Part shown: one piece after another, positions 52,935 to 61,219 of the stretch
Layout: every line of letters begins with the position of its first letter
Numbering within the stretch: position 1 is the first letter of the stretch
Assembly (NCBI GenBank): GCA_023396255.1
Contig: JAEWWU010000006.1
Location: 124,001 to 188,000 of the forward strand
Reading direction: 5' to 3'
Origin: Bacteroidota bacterium
GTDB taxonomy: Bacteria > Bacteroidota > Bacteroidia > Bacteroidales > Porphyromonadaceae
Length of the DNA: 64,000 nt
Notes under the pieces: model-generated
The model's database searches: none
Told to the model about the DNA's origin: nothing
Seen by the model: the letters and a program-made list of their open reading frames with translations, nothing else
Program-made: the position numbers and the translations under genes

Positions 52935-54946
52935 AGATTAAGAGTGAGAGTAAAACGATAGTTGCGCATAGGCATCGGGTAATTGATGATAACATCGTAG
53001 TCTTGATTGAGCAAGTTGTTACACTCCATCTGCGCCCGCATTTCTATCCCCTTTAGAACAAAATCTTTAGCTATGCTTAGGTCGTTGGTATACCAAGGTT
53101 GTGTATAGTTGTAGAGAATGTTTTCTTGCTGGTTATACCGTTCTCCCACATACATAAAATTGTAGTTGAGCTGCCACCCTTTGTAGTTGAACATAGCAAT
53201 AGCCGAACCACTATGCCAAGGAATATAAGGTATTTGATGGCGGTAGTAGCTGTCGCTGGGAGAGGTTATATCGATGGCTTTTTGGTAAGTATATTGCAAT
53301 CTTGTTGTAAATAGTAGATCTTCAATTGGTTCCCAGACAAGGCTTATCAAGGCATCTATCCCACGAATATCCACTTGTCCAAGGTTGAGAATGGTCCACC
53401 TAAATTGTTGCCCTTTGGGGTAGGCGACAATTTTATCTTTTATATGATTATAGTATCCATCTATCTTAAACTCAATTTTTTTGAGTCGAGAGTTTTTGGG
53501 AGTATAACGAAACTCTAAGCCGAGGTTGTATTGGCGTGTCCATTCCGGGTTGAGTTTGCTATTGCCAATGTCGGCATAATAAAGATCGTTGAAAGTGGGC
53601 ATTCTGAAACTGTCTTTGAAGAATGCATTGACGTGCAGATCTATTTTGTCAAACGGCTTTACGGAGAGTAGTACCGCCGGAGTTAATTTCTTATGTGAAG
53701 GGGAGGTTTGCAAAGAACGAACAAAGTCATTTACAAAGGTCCCCAACAGGCTGACCTGTGCATTGAGCCACTCATTGGTGTAAGTGGTGGACCCAGCCAC
53801 AAGGCGGGTGTGTCGAATAGGCCACAAAAACCCCTTTAGATCTCCATCCAATCTGTTCCATTGATAGTCGTACGCCAAAGAAGCGTGCCATCCGGAGGCT
53901 AACTGAATGGCTTGAGAAAGAGATAGGTACAGCTCTTTCTGTTTGTACAGATTGTCTATATGAATTTGCTTATCATCGTTATTTACATAGTGAGTGCGGT
54001 AGTGAGCATACTTAGATACGAAATTGAGCTGATATTGTTCGCTAAACTCTTTCTGTATTCCTCCTTGGAGAAAACTGTTGGTATCCCAAAGCCGTTCCCC
54101 CCTGCGCCAAACATTGTTCACAATGGCACCGGGAATGCCTCGTTCGCTATTGTAGTTGTATCCTTTGAGAGTCCAACGCCCCCCGGGGAGAGAACCAAAA
54201 AGGGAAGCCTCCATACGCGTGGCATTGATATCTCCATTTTCACGTATCGCAGTGGTATCGTATGCCAATTCGTGCGTTACGGGTTTTACTCGTCGATAAC
54301 GAAACTTGTACCGACCGTCCGAATTGACCCACTCGGCATTGAAAGAGCCGCTGATGTTTTGGCTTAATCGATGTTCTACAAGAAGAGATGGATTGAGCAG
54401 GGCGAAAGAGCCGGTGCGAAGCGTAGCACGCACATTGGTCACCTTCCCATCGGAGAAGAGAGGGCGACGGGTTTGCATATAAACGCTACCCGAAGAACCA
54501 AAGTCTTTGGCCGGTTGGAGGTAGCTACCCTTTTGTCCATTATATATCTGTATGGCCTCCATATTGTCAAGTGAGTATTGCCCCAAATCAACTTGCCCAT
54601 TTTGCGCATTGCCCAGTTCTATTCCATCGTAAAAAATACCAACGTGGTGGGTGCCCATACTGCGAATGTTGATGGTTTTTATGCCTCCCACACCTCCATA
54701 ATCTTTGACTTGCACTCCTGCAAAGTAGCGCATAGCATCGGCCACTGAGAAACTACTCAAACTTCTAAGTTCCTTACCACTGAGTTTTTGGGGTGGAATT
54801 ATATTGCGCAACTGCATCCGAGGAGCAGTGACAACAACCTCCTCTAGATTGGCACTTTGCTGCACGGAATCTTTTTTTTGTGCTTGTAGCGAAAAGAGAC
54901 TTGCAATAAAAAAAATAGCGAAACAGAAGAGATACTGGTGTTTCAT
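52931..54946 (-). CDS. TonB-dependent outer-membrane receptor, BtuB-like
   Basis: A 671-residue receptor from the ATG at 54946 (MKHQYLFCFAIFFIASLFSL), with signal cleavage near LQA-QK. The plug domain (about 35-150) has a TonB-box-like LEEVVVTAPRM, then FSVADAMRYFAGVQVKDYGG and INIRSMGTHHVGIFYDGIEL. The barrel occupies the rest and includes the C-terminal receptor region (NLGLEFRYTPKNSRLKKIEF ... NLLNQDYDVIINYPMPMRNY). At about 670 residues it is short like BtuB, not SusC-sized. Together with the BtuG-like lipoprotein the likely substrate is a corrinoid, though haem or another ligand is not excluded. It begins 11 bp after aroQ. Confidence 0.8.
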   Translation of the reverse strand: MKHQYLFCFAIFFIASLFSLQAQKKDSVQQSANLEEVVVTAPRMQLRNIIPPQKLSGKELRSLSSFSVADAMRYFAGVQVKDYGGVGGIKTINIRSMGTHHVGIFYDGIELGNAQNGQVDLGQYSLDNMEAIQIYNGQKGSYLQPAKDFGSSGSVYMQTRRPLFSDGKVTNVRATLRTGSFALLNPSLLVEHRLSQNISGSFNAEWVNSDGRYKFRYRRVKPVTHELAYDTTAIRENGDINATRMEASLFGSLPGGRWTLKGYNYNSERGIPGAIVNNVWRRGERLWDTNSFLQGGIQKEFSEQYQLNFVSKYAHYRTHYVNNDDKQIHIDNLYKQKELYLSLSQAIQLASGWHASLAYDYQWNRLDGDLKGFLWPIRHTRLVAGSTTYTNEWLNAQVSLLGTFVNDFVRSLQTSPSHKKLTPAVLLSVKPFDKIDLHVNAFFKDSFRMPTFNDLYYADIGNSKLNPEWTRQYNLGLEFRYTPKNSRLKKIEFKIDGYYNHIKDKIVAYPKGQQFRWTILNLGQVDIRGIDALISLVWEPIEDLLFTTRLQYTYQKAIDITSPSDSYYRHQIPYIPWHSGSAIAMFNYKGWQLNYNFMYVGERYNQQENILYNYTQPWYTNDLSIAKDFVLKGIEMRAQMECNNLLNQDYDVIINYPMPMRNYRFTLTLNL

Positions 54947-54957
54947 AATGGCCGAAG

Positions 54958-55398
54958 TTAATGTTGTAGCTTGTGAATGAGTGCTTCTGTGGCCATCCTG
55001 TACCCTTCTATTCCCCATCCGCAAAGAGAGGCAGTACAGTGTGGGGCAATGTAAGAATGATGACGATAGGTTTCGCGTGCAAAGATGTTACTCAAGTGCA
55101 ACTCCACCACGGGTCTGTCGATGCTGCGCAAGCAATCCCCCAATGCGATGGAGGTGTGGGTATAAGCTCCAGCATTGATGATAAAAGCATCCGTCCCCGA
55201 ATCATATTCCTTGTATATCTGTTCGATCAAGGCCCCTTCGTGGTGAGAAAAGAAGAGAGAGAGTAGCACTCCACGACCTTCATACTCTTTTTGCAGAGAT
55301 TGTAGGAAAGCGGGAAGTGAAACCGAACCATAAATCTCCGGTTCACGTTGCCCAACACGAATAAGGTTAGGGCCATTGACGATTGCTATTTTTATCAT
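54958..55398 (-). CDS. aroQ: 3-dehydroquinate dehydratase type II
   Basis: A 146-residue type II dehydroquinase, which converts 3-dehydroquinate to 3-dehydroshikimate. The motifs are IVNGPNLIRVGQREPEIYGS (catalytic Arg and Tyr), INAGAYTHTSIALGD (Asn), VVELHLSNIFARE (His), and SYIAPHCTASLCGWG. The usual NLNxLG at the start is NLIRVG here, a mild variation. The ATG at 55398 is divergent from xerD; a TACATTTG box at 55455-55448 could be its -7 element. It is the first gene of a unit continuing into the TonB receptor, an unusual pairing of aromatic synthesis with nutrient uptake. Confidence 0.93.
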   Translation of the reverse strand: MIKIAIVNGPNLIRVGQREPEIYGSVSLPAFLQSLQKEYEGRGVLLSLFFSHHEGALIEQIYKEYDSGTDAFIINAGAYTHTSIALGDCLRSIDRPVVELHLSNIFARETYRHHSYIAPHCTASLCGWGIEGYRMATEALIHKLQH

Positions 55399-55433
55399 AA
55401 TCTAAAATTGGCTATAAGTTCGATAGAAAAATT

Positions 55434-55441
55434 TACCTTTG
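55434..55441 (+). promoter_or_regulatory. probable -7 element of xerD
   Basis: TACCTTTG matches the Bacteroidota -7 box; TTG at 55408-55410 is 23 nt upstream. The predicted start is about 27 nt before the ATG at 55474. A minus-strand -7 box for aroQ (55448-55455) lies beside it, so the divergent promoters overlap. Confidence 0.55.
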
Positions 55442-55473
55442 AACGAACAAATGTACAAATTAAGCCCATAATT

Positions 55474-56391
55474 ATGTCTTTGCCCTCCGAGCAAGAACTT
55501 TTGCAGAAATACAAACATTATCTTCGTTTTGAACAGAATCTGACAGAAAACAGCGTTCAGTCTTATCTTTTCGATGTGACCAAACTGATCAATTACTGTC
55601 AGACCTCGGGTAAAACACTCATAGAAATTGAGCTATCGGACTTAAACGACTTTATTGCCTCTCTATTGGATTTGGGCATAGCAATGCGCTCCATCGCCCG
55701 TATCATATCGGGGGTTAAGAGTTTTTATCGTTTTCTGCGCTTGGAAAATTATACCGAGGCAGACCCCTCAGAATTATTAGACAGCCCTCGGCTACATCGC
55801 TCCTTGCCCGATATATTGAGCTTGGAAGAGATTGACCATTTGTTGCAGTGCATAGACGAGAGTAAACCCGAGGCTTCTCGCAATAGGGCAATAATAGAGG
55901 TCTTGTACAGCTGTGGGTTGCGTGTGAGCGAGCTGTGTAATCTGCGCATTTCCGATCTTTTTCTGGACGAAGGCTTTATGCGAGTTTTTGGGAAAGGGAG
56001 AAAAGAACGATTGGTACCAATGAGCAGTAAGGCTGTTTCTGACATTCGCACTTATTTGGCTGATCCTCAACGAGTAACTCCGGTTTCACCCGCCTATAAC
56101 GAATATCTATTTATCTCTTCAAGAGGGAAAAATATCTCTCGGATTATGGTTTTTGTGATTGTAAAAGACTTGGTTTCTTTGGCCGGGATAGAAAAGAATA
56201 TCAGTCCGCACTCATTTAGACATAGTTTTGCCACGCACTTATTGGAAGGTGGAGCAGACCTGCACTCCATACAACTGATGTTGGGGCATCAAGATATCTC
56301 TACCACCGAGATTTATATGCACATTGATAGGTCACATTTGCGAGAGCAGGTTTTGGCACATCATCCTCGCAATATTCATTACAGGCAGTGA
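55474..56391 (+). CDS. xerD: tyrosine recombinase XerD
   Basis: A 305-residue site-specific recombinase from the ATG at 55474 (MSLPSEQELLQKYKHYLRFE); the longer frame into the divergent aroQ is rejected. The N-terminal core-binding domain is followed by the catalytic domain with Arg in SCGLRVSELCNLRI, Lys in GKGRKERLVPM, HSFRHSFATHLLEGGADLHS, the histidine in LGHQDISTT and the tyrosine in TTEIYMHI. It acts with XerC (28135) and FtsK at the dif site to resolve chromosome dimers. The HSFRHSFATHLLEGGADL block favours XerD over XerC. It is not beside an integrative element. Confidence 0.9.
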   Translation: MSLPSEQELLQKYKHYLRFEQNLTENSVQSYLFDVTKLINYCQTSGKTLIEIELSDLNDFIASLLDLGIAMRSIARIISGVKSFYRFLRLENYTEADPSELLDSPRLHRSLPDILSLEEIDHLLQCIDESKPEASRNRAIIEVLYSCGLRVSELCNLRISDLFLDEGFMRVFGKGRKERLVPMSSKAVSDIRTYLADPQRVTPVSPAYNEYLFISSRGKNISRIMVFVIVKDLVSLAGIEKNISPHSFRHSFATHLLEGGADLHSIQLMLGHQDISTTEIYMHIDRSHLREQVLAHHPRNIHYRQ

Positions 56392-56522
56392 AGAGCGAGG
56401 AATTAAAAAACTTTGTTTGCGTTGGAGATTGATCGAGAACGAAATCCTTTATTGCTATAAGGTTTGAAGAAAAGCTCCTCTTTTTTCAAAGAACAGAGGT
56501 TGAGGAGATTTGACAGGAGAAA

Positions 56523-56553
56523 AGTTCCCTTGATATTGTTTTTTGAGGGAACT
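56523..56553. repeat. inverted repeat, possibly a degenerate third copy of the intergenic repeat
   Basis: AGTTCCCT (56523-56530) and AGGGAACT (56546-56553) flank a 15-nt loop ending in TTTTTTG. The layout recalls the first half of copy B, shortened. It lies between xerD and fbp. Confidence 0.4.
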
Positions 56554-56581
56554 ATTACCTGTTTGGCTTCGGTTTTTTGTG

Positions 56582-56589
56582 TAACTTTG
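56582..56589 (+). promoter_or_regulatory. probable -7 element of fbp
   Basis: TAACTTTG matches the -7 consensus; the nearest TTTG (56562-56565) is only 16 nt upstream. Leader about 25 nt to the ATG at 56621. Confidence 0.5.
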
Positions 56590-56620
56590 AGCCAACATAA
56601 CAACATAATTCGCTTGCTCT

Positions 56621-58669
56621 ATGAGTAATAAGAGAACGTCTAACCCGAAAGTAGACCTTGTTAAAAAGGATTTACGCTATTTGCAACTCCTCTCGGATCA
56701 ATTTAGAAATGCTGCAGAAGCCTCTACGGAAATCATCAACTTGAAAGCCATCTTAAGTTTGCCCAAAGGTACAGAGCATTTTTTGGCAGATGTGCACGGT
56801 GAGTATGAGGCTTTTGATCACGTACTGAAAAATGCTTCGGGAAGCATTATGCGTAAAATAAAAGAGGTGTTGGGAGAGCTACTCTCGGAGAGTGAAATGA
56901 GAGAGTTGGCAACTCTTATTTATTACCCGCATCGGAAATTAGAACTCATTAAGGCACAAGAAGATTTCGATGATAATCGTTATCGAGTAATTATCAATAG
57001 ACTCGTGCTGTTGTTGCGCAAAGTCGGTGAGAAGTATACCCGTTCTAAGGTCCGTAAGGCCCTGCCTCCCCAGTATAGCTACATTATCGAAGAGCTGTTG
57101 CACGAAGATCGCAACAATGCCAATAAGTCGGCTTACTTTGCCAGCATCTTAGATACAATCATAGAGATCAATCAAGCGGATGACTTTGTCTATGCTATCT
57201 CCGATACCATTAAACGGCTTGCCATAGATCGTCTCCACATTGTGGGCGATATCTATGATCGCGGACCGGGAGCGCAACATATAATGGACACGGTGACTCG
57301 CTATCACAATGTGGATATCCAATGGGGAAACCACGACGTATTGTGGATGGGAGCCGCTGCCGGTAATGCTTCTTGTATGGCTACGGTGGTGCGCATTGCT
57401 CTGCGCTATGCCAATTTGGATACGATTGAGGATGGTTATGGAATCAACCTCCTGCCGTTGGCTCGTTTTGCTATGGAAACCTATGCCAAAGATCCTTGTA
57501 CTTGTTTCACTCCTAAGTTGGGAGATGCAGATCGGGTTTATGACGATAAGAGTATCTACTTAATTAGCCAAATGCACAAGGCTATTTCCATTATCCAATT
57601 CAAGTTGGAGCATCAACTCATCAAGGCTCACCCTGAATACAAAATGGAGAGCCGAGATCTCCTCCACAAAATCGATTATGCTGCCGGTACGATTGATTTG
57701 TCAGAGACAGCTCCGAATGGGGGGTATGGCGTGCATCCTATGAAAGATAAACACTTTCCGACCATCGATCCCAAAGATCCATATGCACTGACCGAGGCAG
57801 AACAAGATGTTGTAGATAAGTTGATGCGCTCTTTTGTCCAGAGTGAAAAGCTGCAAAATCATATGACGGCTATGTATCGACTGGGAAGCCTCTATTTAGT
57901 ATGCAATAACAATCTCCTCTTCCACGCCTCTATGCCCCTAAATGAGGATAAAGAGTTTAAGATGGTGACCATCAATGGAACGCAATATAAGGGGCGTTCC
58001 TTGTTCAACAAAGTAGATGAACTGATCCGCATTGCAGGCAACAGCAAGCATAAGGATGTAGAAGAGCGTCAGCGAGCCGTAGATTATATGTGGTATTTGT
58101 GGTGTGGTCCGGATTCTCCTCTTTTCGATAAATCGGCTATGACCACGCTGGAGCGTTATTTTGTTGCTGATAAGGATACCCACAAGGAGCATAAGGGGTA
58201 TTATTATCGGTATCGTCCGGAGGAAGAGATCGCCGATATGATTCTCAAGGAGTTTGGACTGGAAGGAGTTGATTGTCACATCATCAACGGTCACGTTCCC
58301 GTAAAAGCTGTTAAGGGAGAAAAACCTATTATGGCAGGGGGAAAGATTATGGTAATCGATGGCGGTTTCAGTAGAGCTTATCAATCCAGTACCGGAATTG
58401 CCGGCTATACGCTGATATTTAATTCCCAAGGGTTGCAATTGGTGCAACACGAACCCTTTACCAGCTGTCGCAAGGCCATTGAAGAGATGGACGACATAAA
58501 GAGCGTTACAGTGGTACGAGAATACACTTCGCACCGCATATTGGTAGAGGATACGGATATAGGAGCGATGCTCCAGAAACAAGTAGAAGATCTAAGCAAT
58601 CTTCTCGTTGCTTTCCGATTGGGGTTGATCAAGGAGCGATCATCTCTCCAAAAATTGCCCTCTAAATAA
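56621..58669 (+). CDS. fbp: fructose-1,6-bisphosphatase class III
   Basis: A 682-residue class III FBPase, the Firmicutes/Bacteroidota type, unrelated in sequence to the E. coli enzyme. It is a metallophosphoesterase with motifs FLADVHGEYEAFDHVL (about residues 55-68), VGDIYDRGPGAQHIMD (about 207-222), WGNHDVLWMG (about 235) and INGHVPVKAVKGEKP (about 555). It removes the 1-phosphate in gluconeogenesis, expected in an organism living on amino acids, and works with ppdK at 61220. The next gene starts 9 bp later, so it is probably co-transcribed with the penicillin-binding protein. Confidence 0.95.
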   Translation: MSNKRTSNPKVDLVKKDLRYLQLLSDQFRNAAEASTEIINLKAILSLPKGTEHFLADVHGEYEAFDHVLKNASGSIMRKIKEVLGELLSESEMRELATLIYYPHRKLELIKAQEDFDDNRYRVIINRLVLLLRKVGEKYTRSKVRKALPPQYSYIIEELLHEDRNNANKSAYFASILDTIIEINQADDFVYAISDTIKRLAIDRLHIVGDIYDRGPGAQHIMDTVTRYHNVDIQWGNHDVLWMGAAAGNASCMATVVRIALRYANLDTIEDGYGINLLPLARFAMETYAKDPCTCFTPKLGDADRVYDDKSIYLISQMHKAISIIQFKLEHQLIKAHPEYKMESRDLLHKIDYAAGTIDLSETAPNGGYGVHPMKDKHFPTIDPKDPYALTEAEQDVVDKLMRSFVQSEKLQNHMTAMYRLGSLYLVCNNNLLFHASMPLNEDKEFKMVTINGTQYKGRSLFNKVDELIRIAGNSKHKDVEERQRAVDYMWYLWCGPDSPLFDKSAMTTLERYFVADKDTHKEHKGYYYRYRPEEEIADMILKEFGLEGVDCHIINGHVPVKAVKGEKPIMAGGKIMVIDGGFSRAYQSSTGIAGYTLIFNSQGLQLVQHEPFTSCRKAIEEMDDIKSVTVVREYTSHRILVEDTDIGAMLQKQVEDLSNLLVAFRLGLIKERSSLQKLPSK

Positions 58670-58678
58670 ATTTGACCC

Positions 58679-61102
58679 GTGAAAAAGATAACACCGCGTT
58701 TGTTGCGCCTTATTTGGACCGTTTTTTTCACCTCGTGGGGAATAGGGTTGCTTTTGCTTGTTCTTATTTGGCACGGCGTGATTGGTTATATGCCCCCCAT
58801 TGAGCAATTGCAAAACCCCATAGATAAGTATGCATCTCAGCTAATTTCAGCTGATGGTAAAACGATAGGCTCTTATGCCCACAGTGGTAATAATCGGGTA
58901 TATACTTCTTTCGATGAATTGGCTCCCGACTTGGTAAATGCCCTTATAGCTACGGAAGACGTACGTTTTCACAGACACTCCGGAATTGATGCACGCAGTT
59001 TAGGACGGGCAGTGGTCAAACGGGGTATTTTGCGACAAAAAGGAGGCGGTGGAGGTAGTACCATCACGCAACAGTTGGCCAAGCAGCTCTATTCGCCCAA
59101 TGCGAAATCCGTATTGGAACGCTTGTTGCAAAAGCCCATAGAGTGGGTTATAGCTGTCAAAATAGAGAAATACTATACAAAAAAAGAGATTATAGCTCTT
59201 TATCTTAATCAATTCGACTTTCTGTATAACGCCGTTGGCATAAGGTCGGCCGCGCACACCTATTTTGGCAAGCTCCCCAAAGACTTGACTTTGGAAGAGT
59301 CTGCTTTACTTGTGGGAATGTGCAAGAATCCGGCTATCTATAATCCGGTGTTGCACTCGGATAGCAATCTCCCGCTGGAACGTCGCAATGTGGTTCTTGG
59401 CCAAATGCTCAAGGCTGGATATATTACTCAAGATCAATACGAAAAAGCGGTAGAAACTCCTATCAAGACTCGCTTTTCTCGGAATACCATCTCGGACGGA
59501 ACTGCCCCCTATTTTAGGGAATACGTGCGATTATTGCTTACAGCCAAGAAACCAGTTCGTCGTGAGTATCCCAAGTGGAATTTAGAGCAATATAGCCGAG
59601 ACTCGTTGGCTTGGGAAACGGATCCTATGTATGGGTGGTGCAATAAGAACAAAAAAGCCGATGGCTCCAATTATGATCTCTATTCCGATGGTCTCAAGAT
59701 TTATTGTACAATAGACTCGAGGATGCAGCAGTATGCCGAGCAGGCAGTGGAGGAGCACGTAGGGCATTTCTTGCAACCAATCTTTCAGAGAGAACTCAAA
59801 GGGTTATCCAATGCTCCTTATTCCAACGACATTACGAACAAGCAAAAGAAAGAGATGTTGGAAAGGGCTATTCGACAGTCCGATCGTTGGCGTACTCTCA
59901 AAAAAGAGGGGCTTTCCGACGAGGAAGTACGAGCCACTTTCAACGTACGGCGCAAGATGCGATTATGGACTTGGTCCGGAGAAAAGAAGGAGGTCAACAT
60001 TACTCCCCTGGATTCTATTATATACTACAAGAGTATTTTGAGAACAGGGTTTATGGCAATGAACCCTCATAATGGCAACATACTGGCATATGTGGGCGGT
60101 CCGGATTTCCGCACTTTCAAATACGATATGGTTTCGCAAGGACATCGTCAAGTCGGCTCTACTATTAAGCCGTTCTTGTACTCTCTGTCTCTTTTCGAAG
60201 GCACTTCTCCCTGTGAGACAATAATTCACCAACCGGTAACTCTTATGGTAAACGGGAAACCGTGGACCCCTCGCAACACATCTTCACGAAGAGTTGGAGA
60301 ACCGGTAACTATCAAATGGGGGTTGCAAAACTCATCTAACTGGGTAACAACCTATTTGATGGGGCGTACTTCACCACGTACTTTTGTTCGCTTGCTACGT
60401 TCTTTCGGTATTACGGGAAATATAGACCCTGTGGTTTCTTTGGCATTGGGAACTCCCGATGTTTCGGTGAGCGAAATGGTTTCGGCGTACTCAACCTTCG
60501 TTTCACAAGGAATCAAAGTTGCCCCCTTACCCATCACCAGAATCGAGGATCAATACGGCAATGTGGTGGCCTCTTTTACTCCCCGGATTACAGAGGTATT
60601 GCCAAAGGATGTTGCTCTTAAGATGCTAGATATGATGCGTTCGGTGATAGATGGAGGCACCGGAGGACGGCTGCGCAGCGTATATGGTCTAAAAATGCCT
60701 TTGGGAGGAAAGACCGGAACTACTCAGCGTAATAGTGATGGCTGGTTTGTTGGCTTTACTCCCAGTATTGTTGCCGGTTGTTGGGTCGGAGGCGATGAGC
60801 GTAGCATCCATTTCAGATCAATGGCTTATGGGCAGGGAGCCGCCTCGGCATTGCCTGTTTTTGGCAAGTTCATACGCTCGGTTTACGCAGATCCTCGCTT
60901 GGGTTATTCTATGTCGGAGCAGTTCAATGTTCCCTCCGACTTTTCTCCTTGTGGGGATGACTTTTTCTGGGGAGATGGTACTGTCGAAGAAGGAGGCGGA
61001 GACCTCGATGCCGGAGGAGACTATTTGGAAAAGGCAGAACCAACTACCGTTTCGAGCAACTCTGTCGGAACGACGACCAACGCTCCTCCGAGAACTAAAT
61101 AG
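58679..61102 (+). CDS. class A penicillin-binding protein (PBP1A-like)
   Basis: An 807-residue bifunctional peptidoglycan synthase starting at GTG (58679). One N-terminal membrane anchor (IWTVFFTSWGIGLLLLVLIW) is followed by the GT51 glycosyltransferase with the catalytic glutamate in ATEDVRFHRHSG (about residue 93) and GGGGSTITQQLAKQLY. The transpeptidase has SxxK in GSTIKPFLYS (serine about 493), the SxN-type motif in NSSNWV, and KTGT in GGKTGTTQRNSDGWFVGF (about 678). The C-terminus is acidic and glycine-rich (DGTVEEGGGDLDAGGDYLEK), probably disordered. Periplasmic; it would polymerise and cross-link glycan. Confidence 0.94.
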   Translation: MKKITPRLLRLIWTVFFTSWGIGLLLLVLIWHGVIGYMPPIEQLQNPIDKYASQLISADGKTIGSYAHSGNNRVYTSFDELAPDLVNALIATEDVRFHRHSGIDARSLGRAVVKRGILRQKGGGGGSTITQQLAKQLYSPNAKSVLERLLQKPIEWVIAVKIEKYYTKKEIIALYLNQFDFLYNAVGIRSAAHTYFGKLPKDLTLEESALLVGMCKNPAIYNPVLHSDSNLPLERRNVVLGQMLKAGYITQDQYEKAVETPIKTRFSRNTISDGTAPYFREYVRLLLTAKKPVRREYPKWNLEQYSRDSLAWETDPMYGWCNKNKKADGSNYDLYSDGLKIYCTIDSRMQQYAEQAVEEHVGHFLQPIFQRELKGLSNAPYSNDITNKQKKEMLERAIRQSDRWRTLKKEGLSDEEVRATFNVRRKMRLWTWSGEKKEVNITPLDSIIYYKSILRTGFMAMNPHNGNILAYVGGPDFRTFKYDMVSQGHRQVGSTIKPFLYSLSLFEGTSPCETIIHQPVTLMVNGKPWTPRNTSSRRVGEPVTIKWGLQNSSNWVTTYLMGRTSPRTFVRLLRSFGITGNIDPVVSLALGTPDVSVSEMVSAYSTFVSQGIKVAPLPITRIEDQYGNVVASFTPRITEVLPKDVALKMLDMMRSVIDGGTGGRLRSVYGLKMPLGGKTGTTQRNSDGWFVGFTPSIVAGCWVGGDERSIHFRSMAYGQGAASALPVFGKFIRSVYADPRLGYSMSEQFNVPSDFSPCGDDFFWGDGTVEEGGGDLDAGGDYLEKAEPTTVSSNSVGTTTNAPPRTK

Positions 61103-61219
61103 CAGAGTTCCTTAGTGTAAAGAGTAGAAAAATGAACCACAGAAGATAGGTAGCGGTTTATAAAAAGAAGAGAATAAGTTAGAAGAATCTATACACAACA
61201 TATATTATCTAAAGATTAC

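Noticed and set aside
54947..55024. N-terminal extension of the TonB receptor into aroQ
   Set aside because: The ATG at 54946 begins a normal signal peptide, while the extension overlaps the aroQ coding end.
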